A DNA stretch of 64,000 nucleotides, from contig NZ_JAVIWQ010000002.1 of NCBI RefSeq assembly GCF_034313965.1, forward strand, positions 248,001 to 312,000. The letters are read 5' to 3'. Below are positions 20,268-32,242 of this stretch, piece after piece; the first letter of the stretch is position 1; every line of letters begins with the position of its first letter. This stretch comes from Herbaspirillum sp. RTI4. GTDB taxonomy: Bacteria; Pseudomonadota; Gammaproteobacteria; Burkholderiales; Burkholderiaceae_D. The position numbers and the translations under genes were made by a program. The notes beneath the pieces were generated by a model that saw only the letters and a program-made list of their open reading frames with translations, had not been told where the DNA came from and ran no database searches.

Positions 20268-20497
20268 CGGTTTCATAAGCCCTTTTGGGTCTATCCACAG
20301 TTATTGTGGATAACTTTGTGGATAACTGGGGCTTGACAGCGCTTATGTCAGTAACGGCGCGGGTTTCGACAAAATGCCCAATTCAAATGCAAAAAAATTA
20401 TTATTTAAAATCAATGACTTACAAAATCGATTCATCTAACGAAAATAATTTTTCAATATTTTATTTTTGCTGCGATGCAGATGGAATTTGTGCATAA
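20268..20497. repeat. DnaA-box module, copy A
   Basis: The order is CGGTTTCATAAG (20268-20279), CTATCCACA (20291), TGTGGATAA (20305), TGTGGATAA (20317), an AT-rich stretch with TTAAAATCA, then TGTGCATAA (20489). The first three box starts are 14 and 12 bases apart. Copy B repeats this order 363 bases to the right. Confidence 0.75.
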
Positions 20498-20630
20498 GTC
20501 GGTGGGGGAAGCCAAAATGTGTCAAGCATTTTCCTTAAATTTCTGCTTTTATGCCGCTCTCTTGGGACAAGCAATTCTTGTAGTCCCTGGTAATCACTTA
20601 AGGTAATACATTAGAAAATTAGCTAAGTCC

Positions 20631-20863
20631 CGGTTTCATAAGGCATTTTTAAACTATCCACAAAACCTGTTGATAACTTTGTGAATAAGTCCCTTCCAAT
20701 CTCCTGCAAAGCTAGCATCCACGCCATTTTTGATGTTTTTCTTCAAACCAGACAAAAAATTAATCCCATTAAAATCAGTAACTTATAAATAATTGCGCCA
20801 GACGAATCTTATTTATTCAAAAATAGTGATATCCCTATTTCAGCACCAACACATTGTGCATAA
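20631..20863. repeat. DnaA-box module, copy B
   Basis: The order is CGGTTTCATAAG (20631-20642), CTATCCACA (20654), TGTTGATAA (20668), TGTGAATAA (20680), an AT-rich stretch with TTAAAATCA, then TGTGCATAA (20855). The first element and three boxes are each offset exactly 363 bases from copy A, and the last box is offset 366. Sequence between the boxes has diverged more than the boxes themselves. Confidence 0.75.
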
Positions 20864-20927
20864 GTAAACATGACTAATTATCGAGTTCAGCCCGGCGCAC
20901 GGGATTTATTACGATGCGCTGGGCCGC

Positions 20928-22006
20928 TTACTTACGCAATTCACGACTGATTTCATGCACTGCCGTTGTCATGATGCTAACGGCCTCTGGCGGCGTGAAC
21001 TGGGAAATGCCATGCCCCAGATTGAAGATATGTCCTGCTCCGTCTGCCGGTGTGCCGAACGCTTCTAGCACCTTACGTACTTCTTTGCGGATTTGCTCAG
21101 GCCCGGCAAACAGGACGCTAGGATCGAGATTCCCTTGCAAGGCAACCCGGTCACCCACTTTACGGCGCGCATCGGACAAGTTGACCGTCCAGTCCAGACC
21201 TACTGCGTCGGCGCCGATTGACGCAATCTGCTCCAACCACAGACCCCCCCCTTGGTGAACACGATAGAAGGAATACGCTGGCCGTCTTTTTCCTTCTTTA
21301 ATTGGCTGACTACCTGTTCCATGTAGCGCAGGGAAAACTCCTGGTACACACCGTCAGCCAAAGCGCCACCCCAGGTATCAAAAATCATCACGGCCTGAGC
21401 GCCGGCATCAATTTGCGCATTCAAATAAGCGGCTACCGCATCTGCATTGACCTTCAGGATGTGATGCATCAGGTCGGGTCGGCTGTACAACATGCTTTTG
21501 ACCGTACGGAAATCATCCGAGCCACCACCTTCGACCATGTAACAAGCCAAGGTCCAGGGACTGCCGGAGAATCCGATTAATGGCACTCGCCCGTCCAGCG
21601 TCATCCTGATCTGCGTTACTGCATCGAAAACGTAGCGTAACTGCTCCAGGTCGGGTGCGCGCAAAGCGCGTACGGCGTCCTCGTCACGTAAGGGCTTTGC
21701 AAATTTAGGCCCTTCTCCGTCGACGAAATAGAGCTCCAATCCCATTGCGTCGGGCACAGTCAGAATATCGGAAAATAAAATAGCCGCATCGAGTGGATAT
21801 CGATCGAGCGGCTGGAGAGTCACCTCTGTCGCGTAATCAGAGTTTTTCGCCAGGCCGAGGAATGATCCGGCTCGCGTACGAGTCGCTCGATATTCAGGCA
21901 GGTAACGCCCAGCCTGGCGCATCAGCCATAGTGGGGTGTAGTCTGTAGGCTGACGCAGGAGCGCGCGCAGAAATGTATCGTTCTTCAGTGGGGCGAATTG
22001 CGGCAT
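20928..22006 (-). pseudogene. hemE: Uroporphyrinogen decarboxylase, frameshifted at a homopolymer
   Basis: Two overlapping frames together make a complete HemE of about 359 residues. The N-terminal part (from [19 protein letters not shown] at 22006) has the catalytic [15 protein letters not shown] and [15 protein letters not shown] regions. The C-terminal part ([38 protein letters not shown]) ends at 20928. The shift occurs in a run of eight G on the coding strand (21251-21244); nine would restore [11 protein letters not shown]. HemE is needed for heme, so a sequencing or assembly error is the likeliest explanation. The gene converts uroporphyrinogen III to coproporphyrinogen III. It lies between the DnaA-box region and a CoA-binding protein. 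Confidence 0.9.
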
Positions 22007-22186
22007 AGGAATAATAGGGCTAAGGCAAAACGCTATTATCTCATTCAAAGACAGCGGGGCCTTTGGTACTTCAACCTGGACACCACTCTTTAGCCATTCC
22101 GAACTGATTTCGGTTACGTACGATTGATGACGGTGGCGTCAACATAGGGTATTTACTGCCAACTCAATGTTGCTGAATTAAGCATG

Positions 22187-22624
22187 TTAGAGAACCCCGT
22201 GCAAATGGCCGGCTGCGTGCTCGATCTTGATGCACTTATCCATCACGACAATAAGACCAGCTGCGCGAGCCCGCTCAGCAGCTTGTGCGTGCTCAATTCC
22301 CAATTGCATCCAGACACAGCTTGCACCAATGTTGATCGCGTCCTCAACTACAGGAGGGATATCCGCCGCTTTACGAAAACAATCGACAATGGAAATACAC
22401 TCCCCGCTCACTAACAATGCCGCCGAGGCAGAGGCCAGCGAGTCATAACACTGTTCGCCCAAAATCAGCTTACCAGCGCACATGGGGTTGACGGGAACGA
22501 TACGATAACCCTGCGCTTGCATATATCTACCCACATCGTAGCTGGGACGGTCAGCACGATCCGACATGCCAACAATGGCGATGATTGGCAATGCGCGCGC
22601 TGCAGGTGAACTCGAAATGGACAT
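22187..22624 (-). CDS. CoA-binding domain protein (YccU-like)
   Basis: 145 residues forming a single Rossmann-like CoA-binding domain: IAIVGMSDRADRPSYDVGRYMQ at the N-terminus (read in parts), IVPVNP, then VWMQLGIEH and VVMDKCIKIEH at the end. This matches the small YccU/CoA-binding family. The function of stand-alone members is not established. It begins just after the atp operon terminator and lies upstream of hemE on the same strand, with 180 bases between. Confidence 0.87.
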   Translation of the reverse strand: MSISSSPAARALPIIAIVGMSDRADRPSYDVGRYMQAQGYRIVPVNPMCAGKLILGEQCYDSLASASAALLVSGECISIVDCFRKAADIPPVVEDAINIGASCVWMQLGIEHAQAAERARAAGLIVVMDKCIKIEHAAGHLHGVL

Positions 22625-22635
22625 TACATTCCTCT

Positions 22636-22664
22636 CAATAAAAAAAGGCAGCCTAAGCTGCCTT
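22636..22664 (-). terminator. Rho-independent terminator of the atp operon
   Basis: On the minus strand AAGGCAGC pairs with GCTGCCTT (arms 22645-22652 and 22657-22664, 4-nt loop), followed by a run of T. It is 80 bases after the atpC stop and just before the CoA-binding gene. Confidence 0.88.
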
Positions 22665-22743
22665 GATTTTGCTACGTGGTGCTATTTTTCTGAATTCACA
22701 CTGTGTTCAACGTAACGAATAACGAACATCCGTCATGCAAGAA

Positions 22744-23166
22744 TCAGTGCTTTTGACGAAGACGGTGGATCGCGGCCAACTGCGCCACAGCAATCACCAG
22801 TTCAGCCTGAGCCGCTGCGTAGTCGATTTTAGATTCTTGGTTAGCCAGCACTTCTTCTGCCAGTTTTTTCGCTTCGATTGCTTTGGCTTCGTCGAGATCG
22901 GCACCGCGGATAGCCGTATCGGCAAGCACGGTTACTTTGTCGGGCTGCACTTCCAGCAAGCCGCCAGCCACGAATACCAGCTCATCGTTTGCCTGACCCG
23001 GGATGCGAATACGTACGGTACCGGGTTTGATGCGAGTGATCAGCGGAGTATGGCGAGGATAAATCCCCAGCTCGCCGGATTCACCCGGCAAAACGACAAA
23101 TTCCGCTTCGCCTGAAAAAATTTGCTCTTCGGCGGAAACGACGTCCACGTGGATGGTATGTGCCAT
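22744..23166 (-). CDS. atpC: ATP synthase epsilon subunit
   Basis: 140 residues from [19 protein letters not shown] at 23166, with AAGGA upstream. The N-terminal beta-sandwich includes [12 protein letters not shown] and the C-terminal part is a helical hairpin. Epsilon joins the central stalk to the c-ring and can inhibit ATP hydrolysis. It is last in atpIBEFHAGDC and is separated from atpD by an unusually long 177-base gap with a strong hairpin. Confidence 0.96.
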   Translation of the reverse strand: MAHTIHVDVVSAEEQIFSGEAEFVVLPGESGELGIYPRHTPLITRIKPGTVRIRIPGQANDELVFVAGGLLEVQPDKVTVLADTAIRGADLDEAKAIEAKKLAEEVLANQESKIDYAAAQAELVIAVAQLAAIHRLRQKH

Positions 23167-23290
23167 GTCAGATCCTTTTTTACTGTCCATCAATTGTCGA
23201 AAACCACAAGCCCGGGCTTACTACCGAGAACTCAGAATAAATTTAACAGGTGGGCGCACATAAATAAGCGTACCCAGCTGCATCTATCAC

Positions 23291-23317
23291 CATCGCCAGG
23301 TGATTTACCTGGCGATG
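23291..23317. other. Hairpin between atpD and atpC
   Basis: Perfect 10-bp arms CATCGCCAGG (23291-23300) and CCTGGCGATG (23308-23317) enclose a 7-nt loop, 27 bases after the atpD stop. There is no T run, so it looks more like an mRNA stability or processing element than a terminator. A 12-bp palindrome AAGCCCGGGCTT lies at 23208-23219 in the same gap. Confidence 0.7.
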
Positions 23318-23343
23318 TATAAGCCCGTCAGCTCAGACTTCAA

Positions 23344-24804
<1,461 letters not shown>

Positions 24805-24824
24805 TCACATCTTTAGACTGCGCG

Positions 24825-25697
24825 TTAAACTGCTGCGGCACCCGCAACGATTTCAGACAATTCCTTGGTGATGGCTGCCTGACGGGTCTTGTTATAGACC
24901 AGCTTCAGTTCCCCGATCACACTGCCGGCGTTATCGCTGGCAGCCTTCATTGCCACCATACGCGCCGACTGCTCTGACGCCATATTCTCCGCCACAGCCT
25001 GATAAATCAGCGCCTCGACGTAACGCACCAGCAACTCATCAACCACGCTTTGCACATCTGGCTCGTAGATGTAATCCCAAGAATGCGCACTATCCTTGTC
25101 CGCTTCCAACCTGTCGCTGGTCAACGGCAACAACTGCTGTAGCATCGGCTCCTGCTTCATCGTGTTGATGAATCGGGTATAAACCAGATAAACCGCATCC
25201 AGCTTGCCTTCCTGGTAAGCATCGAGCAACAATTTGACCGGACCGATCATGCGTTCCAGATGTGGCGTATCTCCCAGATGGGTCGCATGCGCCACAACGC
25301 TGGCACCCATACGATTAAGAAACCCCAGTCCCTTGTTACCAATCGCCACTGTATCAATCTTGTTTCCAAGCGATTCCAGCTCACGCATTTTAGCCAATGC
25401 CAGTCGCAGCGAATTGGTGTTCATGCCGCCGCACAGACCTTTATCGGTCGTGACGATAATGATCCCTACCCGCTTGGCAGTATCCTGCTTCACCATGAAC
25501 GGATGCGTGTACTCAGGATTAGCCCGCGACAGATTCGACGCAATATTGCGAATCTTGTCGCTGTACGGACGTGCCGCATGCATCCGGTCCTGCGCTCTGC
25601 GCATTTTGGATGCAGCGACCATCTCCATCGCCTTGGTGATCTTCTTCGTATTTTCTACGCTCTTGATCTTGCCGCGTATCTCTTTGCCTGTAGCCAT
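24825..25697 (-). CDS. atpG: ATP synthase gamma subunit
   Basis: 290 residues. The N-terminal helix [20 protein letters not shown] and [14 protein letters not shown], and the C-terminal helix with [10 protein letters not shown], form the coiled coil of the rotor shaft. [14 protein letters not shown] [13 protein letters not shown] is present. It lies between atpA and atpD, as usual. Confidence 0.98.
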   Translation of the reverse strand: MATGKEIRGKIKSVENTKKITKAMEMVAASKMRRAQDRMHAARPYSDKIRNIASNLSRANPEYTHPFMVKQDTAKRVGIIIVTTDKGLCGGMNTNSLRLALAKMRELESLGNKIDTVAIGNKGLGFLNRMGASVVAHATHLGDTPHLERMIGPVKLLLDAYQEGKLDAVYLVYTRFINTMKQEPMLQQLLPLTSDRLEADKDSAHSWDYIYEPDVQSVVDELLVRYVEALIYQAVAENMASEQSARMVAMKAASDNAGSVIGELKLVYNKTRQAAITKELSEIVAGAAAV

Positions 25698-25727
25698 GAG
25701 TGTGTGTCCTTATAGCTTCAGAGAGGA

Positions 25728-27269
25728 TTAATACGCACCGGATTTTTTGAAATCGGCGACCGCAGCAGTCAAGGCAGCTTCAGCATCCTTGTCGAGTTGC
25801 TTGGTGTCTTCGATTTTTTTCAACAAATCGGCATGACTTGCCTTCATGAAGCCATGCAGACCCGCTTCAAATGCCAGCACTTTTTTGACTTCCACGTCGT
25901 CCAGGAAACCCTTGTTGACGGAGAACAAAGTCACCGCCATCAGGGAAACCGACAATGGCGCGTATTGTGCCTGCTTCAGCAATTCAGTCACGCGAGCACC
26001 GCGGTCCAGTTGCTTGCGGGTCGCTTCATCAAGGTCAGAAGCAAACTGAGCAAATGCGGCCAGTTCGCGATACTGTGCCAAGTCGGTACGGATACCGCCG
26101 GACAAGCTCTTGATAACCTTGGTCTGCGCAGCACCACCAACGCGGGATACCGAAATACCGGCATTGATCGCAGGACGGACACCAGCATTGAACAGGGAAG
26201 TTTCCAAAAAGATCTGACCGTCTGTGATTGAAATCACGTTGGTTGGAACGAATGCAGAAACGTCGCCGGCTTGGGTCTCGATGATAGGCAGTGCAGTCAA
26301 AGAACCTGTCTTGCCCTTGACTTCACCTTTGGTGAAATCTTCAACGTACTTAGGATTGACGCGTGCTGCGCGCTCCAGCAGTCGGCTGTGGAGATAGAAC
26401 ACATCGCCGGGATACGCTTCGCGTCCCGGTGGACGGCGCAGCAACAGGGACACCTGACGGTAGGCAACAGCTTGCTTGGACAAATCATCGTACACAATCA
26501 GTGCGTCCTGACCGCGATCACGGAAGTATTCACCCATTGCACAGCCGGAGTAGGCCGACACGTACTGCATCGCAGCCGATTCAGAAGCCGCAGCAGCGAC
26601 AATGATCGTATATTCCAGTGCGCCATGCTGTTCCAGCGCACGCACGATGTTTTTGATCGACGAAGCTTTTTGACCGATCGCAACATAGATACAGGTAACG
26701 CCCTGACCCTTTTGATTGATGATGGCATCGATCGCAACCGCTGTTTTACCGGTCTGACGATCGCCAATGATCAATTCGCGTTGGCCGCGACCAATTGGCA
26801 CCATGGCGTCAATCGACTTCAAACCGGTTTGCAGTGGCTCGGAAACCGATTGCCGTGCAATCACGCCTGGAGCGATTTTTTCGATTGGCGCTGTCAATTT
26901 CGCGTTGATCGGACCCTTGCCATCGATAGGCTGACCCAGCGCATTAACGACGCGGCCGCACAGCTCGGGGCCAATGGGCACTTCCAGAATACGACCGGTA
27001 CACTTGACGATATCGCCTTCGGAAATATGTTCGTATTCGCCCAGAATCACGGCGCCCACAGAGTCACGTTCCAGATTCAGCGCCAGGCCGAAAGTATTGC
27101 CGGGAAATTCCAGCATCTCGCCTTGCATCGCGTCGGACAGACCATGAACGCGACAAATACCATCGGATACGGAAATAACCGTACCTTGATTGCGAATCTC
27201 AGCGGTATCGCCAAGGCCCTGGATCCGGCTCTTGATCAGCTCGCTGATTTCAGATGCGTTGAGTTGCAT
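25728..27269 (-). CDS. atpA: ATP synthase alpha subunit
   Basis: 513 residues. The N-terminal part [16 protein letters not shown] binds delta and the peripheral stalk. Walker A GDRQTGKT, the [11 protein letters not shown] segment and [15 protein letters not shown] are canonical. It is a non-catalytic nucleotide-binding subunit of F1. The start is 70 bases after the atpH stop. Confidence 0.98.
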   Translation of the reverse strand: MQLNASEISELIKSRIQGLGDTAEIRNQGTVISVSDGICRVHGLSDAMQGEMLEFPGNTFGLALNLERDSVGAVILGEYEHISEGDIVKCTGRILEVPIGPELCGRVVNALGQPIDGKGPINAKLTAPIEKIAPGVIARQSVSEPLQTGLKSIDAMVPIGRGQRELIIGDRQTGKTAVAIDAIINQKGQGVTCIYVAIGQKASSIKNIVRALEQHGALEYTIIVAAAASESAAMQYVSAYSGCAMGEYFRDRGQDALIVYDDLSKQAVAYRQVSLLLRRPPGREAYPGDVFYLHSRLLERAARVNPKYVEDFTKGEVKGKTGSLTALPIIETQAGDVSAFVPTNVISITDGQIFLETSLFNAGVRPAINAGISVSRVGGAAQTKVIKSLSGGIRTDLAQYRELAAFAQFASDLDEATRKQLDRGARVTELLKQAQYAPLSVSLMAVTLFSVNKGFLDDVEVKKVLAFEAGLHGFMKASHADLLKKIEDTKQLDKDAEAALTAAVADFKKSGAY

Positions 27270-27339
27270 ACAAACTCCTAAAAATTTTTCTCTGTCGCTT
27301 ACGCTGAAGGCTCAAGCCGCTCAGCCTGGAACCTGGTCT

Positions 27340-27873
27340 TTATGCAGCCAAGGCAACATGTAACTGTTGCAGCTTTGCACGCACCGAGGTATCGAACACT
27401 TCGTCGCCCACTGTTACACGTACCCCACCGATCAACTCAGAATCAACCGTCACTGTCGGAGTCAGCTTGCGGCCGAATTTTTTCTCCAACAGAGCCATCA
27501 ATTCCTGCAATTGCGGAGGCGTCAATTCGAACGCACTGGAAATTTCAGCATCTGCCGCACCTTCCTGCGCATTTTTCAATGTATGGAACTGGGCCGCAAT
27601 CTCAGGCAACAAAGCCAGACGACCATTTGCGACCAATGCCGTGACGAAATTCTTCACTTCAGCAGTAACCGGTGATTTCAAAGCCGCCAGAAACACGTCA
27701 ACCACTTTTTGATCTTCAATGACAGGGTTGTGTGCCAGCGCTATGACATCGGGATACGCAGCTAGCTGCGCCATTTCCGACACCATTTCCGACCATGCTG
27801 CGAGGTCGGCAGTTTTAGCGACGCGAAACAATGCTTCGGCGTAGGGGCGGGCAATCGTTGCAATTTCAGCCAT
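27340..27873 (-). CDS. atpH: ATP synthase delta subunit
   Basis: 177 residues with the OSCP/delta pattern: [16 protein letters not shown] at the N-terminus and a C-terminal domain with [21 protein letters not shown] (read in parts). It joins F1 to the b-subunit stalk. It starts one base after the atpF stop. Confidence 0.97.
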   Translation of the reverse strand: MAEIATIARPYAEALFRVAKTADLAAWSEMVSEMAQLAAYPDVIALAHNPVIEDQKVVDVFLAALKSPVTAEVKNFVTALVANGRLALLPEIAAQFHTLKNAQEGAADAEISSAFELTPPQLQELMALLEKKFGRKLTPTVTVDSELIGGVRVTVGDEVFDTSVRAKLQQLHVALAA

Positions 27874-27874
27874 G

Positions 27875-28345
27875 TTACAGCTCGGTCTTAAGTTGGTTCA
27901 GCAGATCGGCATGCGCTGCTGCATTGACTTCACGCTTCAGAATTTGCTCAGCGCCTTTAATGGCGAGTACGGCCACTTCAGCGCGCAAATGTTCGCGTGC
28001 CGAAGTTACCTGCTGTTCAGCTTCAGATTTGGCATTAGCGATGATACGAGCAGCTTCATTAGACGCGGTTTTCTTCGCCTCGTCAACGATCAGCTGGCCG
28101 CGCTTTTCAGCTTCGCCTATGCGTTTCTGGCCTTCATCACGCGCACTCGAAAGTTCGGCCTGGGCGCGCTTTTCAGCGGCAGCAAGGTCAGCCTTTCCAC
28201 GATCGGCCGCAGCCAGACCATCCGCAATCTTCTTGGCGCGCTCATCGAGCGCGCTGATCAACGGTGGCCAGATGAATTTCATCGTAAAGCCAGCGAGGAT
28301 GAAGAAGACCACGAACTGCGCAATCAAAGTTGCATTTAAGTTCAC
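27875..28345 (-). CDS. atpF: ATP synthase b subunit
   Basis: 156 residues: one N-terminal membrane helix ([20 protein letters not shown]) and a long Ala/Glu/Lys-rich coiled coil that forms the peripheral stalk. The length equals that of E. coli b (156). It is 72 bases after the atpE stop and directly precedes atpH. Confidence 0.97.
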   Translation of the reverse strand: MNLNATLIAQFVVFFILAGFTMKFIWPPLISALDERAKKIADGLAAADRGKADLAAAEKRAQAELSSARDEGQKRIGEAEKRGQLIVDEAKKTASNEAARIIANAKSEAEQQVTSAREHLRAEVAVLAIKGAEQILKREVNAAAHADLLNQLKTEL

Positions 28346-28417
28346 GGTAATTTCCTTCTCAGAATAACGGGCGCCGAATCAAGTCCGGCAGGATGAGAAT
28401 CGGCTAAGCCGTTTGAA

Positions 28418-28672
<255 letters not shown>

Positions 28673-28745
28673 TTAAAAGTTAAAAGTTGATACAAATTAC
28701 GAAAACAGGAAACCAGCATTTACAGCGACGACAACGGCAGCCCGG

Positions 28746-29561
28746 TTAGTGCGACTCGTGCGCCTGACCCAGATACACCAGCGTGAGCATCATGAAAATG
28801 AATGCCTGCAGCAGGACGATCAGGATATGGAAAATTGCCCAGATAGTACCGGCAACAACGTGACCGAAGAAGCCAAACGCGGTCGCCGTCGAACCCAGCA
28901 GGGCAATCAACAGGAACAACAACTCACCGGCATACATATTGCCGAACAACCGCATGCCAAGCGATACAGTCTTGGCGGCGAATTCGATGACATTCAGCAG
29001 CAAATTGAAAGGGGCCATCCAGATGCCGAACGGCGCAGCGAACAATTCATGGATAAAACCGCCCAAACCCTTGATTTTTACGCTGTAGAACAACATCAGC
29101 GCCAGAACCCCAAGAGCAATGCCCAGCGTGCCGTTCAGGTCGGCGGTCGGCACAATGCGATGGTGCATCTCGCCCAGGCCAAAAGCGCGCAAAATTCCAG
29201 ACGCCAGATCAACCGGCAGGAAATCGAGTGAATTCATCAAGGCTACCCAGACGAACACTGTCAGCGCCACAGGGGCAATGAAGCTGCGGTCGCCATGAAC
29301 GATAGCCTTCGACTGGTCTTCGACCATTTCGACGATCATCTCAACGAATGCCTGGAAACGTCCCGGCACGCCAGCTGTCGCCCTGCGTGCGGCGATATAC
29401 ATGAAGAGGCAACCAATCACGCCGGCGAAAACCGACCAGAAAATCGTATCCATATTAATAATGGAAAAATCGACAATCTTTGTTTGATGGTGCGTGGAGA
29501 AGTGTCCTAAGTGATGGACGATGTATTCTGAGGCCGTTGGTGCTTGTGCATCTGCAGTCAT
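28746..29561 (-). CDS. atpB: ATP synthase a subunit
   Basis: 271 residues with about five or six membrane helices. The essential Arg is in [17 protein letters not shown]. It forms the proton half-channels beside the c-ring. The start overlaps the atpI stop by 4 bases (29558-29561). Confidence 0.97.
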   Translation of the reverse strand: MTADAQAPTASEYIVHHLGHFSTHHQTKIVDFSIINMDTIFWSVFAGVIGCLFMYIAARRATAGVPGRFQAFVEMIVEMVEDQSKAIVHGDRSFIAPVALTVFVWVALMNSLDFLPVDLASGILRAFGLGEMHHRIVPTADLNGTLGIALGVLALMLFYSVKIKGLGGFIHELFAAPFGIWMAPFNLLLNVIEFAAKTVSLGMRLFGNMYAGELLFLLIALLGSTATAFGFFGHVVAGTIWAIFHILIVLLQAFIFMMLTLVYLGQAHESH

Positions 29562-29902
29562 GGTCGAAGTCTAAACAGTAAAATAAAATAACTTTTAAGC
29601 ACCACGATGAAGCTGACGATAAAGACCAGCCAGTTAACATCACGATACAACCAAACTACCGCGCTCATGAGCGCCAGTGTCGCAGCAATCTTGATCATTT
29701 CCCCGAAGAGAAAAGTCAGCGGGTTCGCACCGCCGGGTTTCCGTGCGCTCACATATAAGCGCAAGGCGAACAATCCATTGGGGACAAAACAGCACATCCC
29801 CCCTAACAACGCGGAAACTAACGCGGGACGACCACTTAACAAACCTGCCACACAAGCGGCGATGATGGTAGCCGCGATCTGCAAAAGGACGATGCGAAAC
29901 AT
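29558..29902 (-). CDS. atpI: ATP synthase protein I
   Basis: 114 residues from the ATG at 29902 (GGAC upstream); an in-frame GTG at 29929 would add nine residues. It has four predicted membrane helices and the AtpI-type [10 protein letters not shown] and [13 protein letters not shown] segments. AtpI is a non-essential assembly factor for the c-ring and is the first gene of the operon. Confidence 0.88.
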   Translation of the reverse strand: MFRIVLLQIAATIIAACVAGLLSGRPALVSALLGGMCCFVPNGLFALRLYVSARKPGGANPLTFLFGEMIKIAATLALMSAVVWLYRDVNWLVFIVSFIVVLKSYFILLFRLRP

Positions 29903-29965
29903 GCTTGTCCAATACGGTGCGTGCCGCACTCAAAGTGAGTATCCGGCGCTTTCAGAAGCCCGGCG

Positions 29966-29995
29966 ATTATAATTGCTAGACTCCGGCTTAGTCAA
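29966..29995 (-). promoter_or_regulatory. Sigma-70 promoter of the atp operon
   Basis: On the minus strand TTGACT (29995-29990) and a perfect TATAAT (29971-29966) are 18 bases apart, 64 bases before the atpI start. No other strong promoter was seen for this nine-gene operon. Confidence 0.82.
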
Positions 29996-30156
29996 ACGGT
30001 AACGAGACAGTTACCGTTAAATATCGACCGAATCGGTGTGGTAAGCGGCAATTGTTGTGCAATTACAAATCGCCACATCAACAGATGTCAGACATCCCTC
30101 CCCCGACGACCATCAAACCGAAAGCTGCCGCAAAATTGCGCATGACTTGCCAAGCC

Positions 30157-31086
30157 CTACCCCAACTGTTTAACCAGCTCCGGCACCGCCTCGAACAAAT
30201 CCGCCACCAGCCCGTAATCGGCCACGCTAAAAATCGGCGCCTCTTCGTCCTTGTTGATGGCAACGATGACCTTCGAATCCTTCATCCCCGCCAAATGCTG
30301 GATCGCGCCCGAAATGCCGATAGCGACATACAGCTGCGGCGCGACGATCTTGCCGGTCTGTCCGACTTGCCAGTCGTTCGGCACATAGCCCGCATCGACT
30401 GCCGCCCTCGACGCCCCCATAGCCGCGCCCAGCTTGTCGGCCAGCGGTTCTAATATCTTGAAATTCTCCGCTGAGCCTAGTCCGCGTCCACCCGAAACGA
30501 TGATCTTGGCTGCCGTCAGTTCCGGCCGGTCCGATTTGGCGACTTCGCGGCTGACGAATTGCGAGATACCGGCGTCGGCTACGGCGTCGATGTTGTCAAT
30601 CGTGGCGCTGCCGCCGCTGCCGGCTGCATCGAAGCCGGTAGTGCGCACGGTAATGACCTTGATCGCGTCCCGGCTTTGCACGGTGGCGATGGCGTTACCG
30701 GCGTAGATCGGCCGCTCGAACGTGTCGGGGCTATCGACCTTGGTGATTTCCGAGATTTGCGCCATGTCCAGTGCGGCGGCGACGCGCGGCAGGATGTTTT
30801 TGCCGTAGGCGGTGGCCGGGGCGAGGATGTGGCTGTACTGAGTGGCAATAGCGAGTGCCTGAGCGGCGATGTTTTCCGCCAGTCCGTCGGCCAGTTGCGG
30901 GGCGTCTGCCAGTAGGACTTTGCTCACGCCGGCGATCTGGGCAGCCGCCGCAGCGACCGCCTGGACATGGTGGCCGGCGACCAGAATGTGGACCTCGCCA
31001 CCGGCCTGGATTGCGGCGGTGACGGTGTTGAGGGTGCTGGCCTTGAGGCCGGTGCTGTCGTGTTCGGCAATGACGAGTGCGGTCAT
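30157..31086 (-). CDS. etfA: Electron transfer flavoprotein alpha subunit
   Basis: 309 residues from [18 protein letters not shown] at 31086. The C-terminal FAD domain shows [36 protein letters not shown] (read in parts) and [16 protein letters not shown], all diagnostic of EtfA. With EtfB it carries electrons from acyl-CoA dehydrogenases to the quinone pool. The upstream frame to 31143 is extra. It follows etfB by 119 bases. The acyl-CoA dehydrogenase at 35.0 kb is a possible local partner. Confidence 0.96.
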   Translation of the reverse strand: MTALVIAEHDSTGLKASTLNTVTAAIQAGGEVHILVAGHHVQAVAAAAAQIAGVSKVLLADAPQLADGLAENIAAQALAIATQYSHILAPATAYGKNILPRVAAALDMAQISEITKVDSPDTFERPIYAGNAIATVQSRDAIKVITVRTTGFDAAGSGGSATIDNIDAVADAGISQFVSREVAKSDRPELTAAKIIVSGGRGLGSAENFKILEPLADKLGAAMGASRAAVDAGYVPNDWQVGQTGKIVAPQLYVAIGISGAIQHLAGMKDSKVIVAINKDEEAPIFSVADYGLVADLFEAVPELVKQLG

Positions 31087-31181
31087 GGTGTGTCCTGTGT
31101 GTAGTCGGGTGCGGTGGCGCGGTATGAAAACCCGGCGCGGCAAACCGTTTTGATATCCGTTAGTAATATCCGTGAGCGATG

Positions 31182-31197
31182 CCCGCTCGTGAGCGGG
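31182..31197. other. Short hairpin between etfB and etfA
   Basis: CCCGCTC and GAGCGGG (31182-31188, 31191-31197) are perfect arms with a 2-base loop, 9 bases after the etfB stop. No T run follows, so partial attenuation or an mRNA stability role is more likely than full termination. Confidence 0.5.
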
Positions 31198-31205
31198 TAA
31201 GGCAC

Positions 31206-31961
31206 TTAGATGACTTTGGCTTCCGTTTTGAGCTTGGCGACCAGCGTGGCGACGTCAGGCACTTTCACGCCAGCGCTGCGCTTCGGTGGCTCACTAACCT
31301 TGAGCGTGGTCACGCGCGCTTCGACATCCACTCCCAGATCGGCCGGTTTGGCGATGTCCATCGTCTTTTTCTTGGCTTTCATGATATTGGGCAGCGTGAC
31401 GTAGCGCGGTTCGTTGAGGCGCAAATCGGTGGTGATGATCGCAGGCAGCTTGAGCGAAAGCGTTTCCAGTCCGCCGTCGACCTCGCGGGTGACGCTGGCG
31501 CGGCCGTCGGCGACCACGACCTTGGAGGCGAAGGTAGCTTGTGGCCAGCCCAGCAGCGCGGCCAGCATTTGTCCGGTTTGATTGCTATCGTCGTCGATAG
31601 CTTGCTTGCCCAGGATGATCAGTTGCGGTTGTTCTTTGTCGGCAATGGCTTTGAGCAGCTTGGCTACGGCCAGCGGTTGCAGGTCGACGCCGGCGTCGAC
31701 TTCGGCAAGAATCGCCCGGTCGGCACCGATGGCCAGCGCGGTGCGCAGCGTTTCCTGACATTGCGTCACGCCGCACGAGATGACGATGACTTCGGTCGCA
31801 ATCCCCGCTTCGCGCAGACGCACCGCTTCTTCCACCGCGATTTCATCGAACGGGTTCATGGCCATCTTGACGTTGGCAATGTCGACACCGCTGCCGTCAC
31901 TCTTGACTCTGACCTTGACGTTGTAATCCACCACGCGTTTGACAGGAACTAATATTTTCAT
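31206..31961 (-). CDS. etfB: Electron transfer flavoprotein beta subunit
   Basis: 251 residues beginning [20 protein letters not shown], with the EtfB features [29 protein letters not shown] and [29 protein letters not shown] (read in parts). It binds AMP and docks on dehydrogenases. A GAGGA box lies 8-9 bases before the ATG. It leads etfBA and is divergent from the LysR gene. Confidence 0.96.
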   Translation of the reverse strand: MKILVPVKRVVDYNVKVRVKSDGSGVDIANVKMAMNPFDEIAVEEAVRLREAGIATEVIVISCGVTQCQETLRTALAIGADRAILAEVDAGVDLQPLAVAKLLKAIADKEQPQLIILGKQAIDDDSNQTGQMLAALLGWPQATFASKVVVADGRASVTREVDGGLETLSLKLPAIITTDLRLNEPRYVTLPNIMKAKKKTMDIAKPADLGVDVEARVTTLKVSEPPKRSAGVKVPDVATLVAKLKTEAKVI

Positions 31962-32242
31962 TGCGCTATCCTCAAAATACGGTGCAAAAATCGTTCATCG
32001 ATGATTCAAATGTGAAGCCGAAGTTTGCCTGATTCCTTAACATGGCACAATTCGGATATTCAGAAGCGGCAGTTTGCCAGTGGCTAACTCGCGTCGCGCA
32101 ATCCGAACAAGCCCCACACAACAATAAGGCATCTCTGAATAAGCAGTACAAGTGACGCAAAGTCAGGACACGCAATGCCTCCCTGAGATTGCGCCGCGCA
32201 GTAGCTTAATCAGAGGCGCTATAAGACAAAAGAATAATCCCC

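Larger units (their letters stand above)
20254..20870. other. Candidate replication origin / duplicated DnaA-box region
   Basis: No gene fits between priA and hemE. The region is AT-rich and holds eight 9-mers that match or nearly match the DnaA box TTATNCACA, in two sets with the same layout. Five are perfect: 20305-20313, 20317-20325, 20489-20497, 20680-20688 and 20855-20863. Three have one mismatch: 20291-20299, 20654-20662 and 20668-20676. AT-rich stretches at 20390-20470 and 20735-20850 lie in each half and could serve as unwinding elements. Clustered boxes plus AT-rich DNA is the usual architecture of oriC. Neighbouring genes run the same way on both sides, so there is no strand switch to confirm it. 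Confidence 0.6.

Noticed and set aside
20285..20497. Plus-strand 70-codon frame in the DnaA-box region
   Set aside because: Its codons are formed by DnaA boxes and AT-rich DNA, it has no ribosome-binding site, and copy B of the module does not preserve the frame.
31962..32242. LysR operator of the TTAG-N7-CTAA type next to the LysR gene
   Set aside because: No such dyad was found between etfB and the LysR gene. A looser similarity (ATTCGGATATTCA at 32050 and ATTCCGAATATTCA at 33994) differs in length and is too weak to call.
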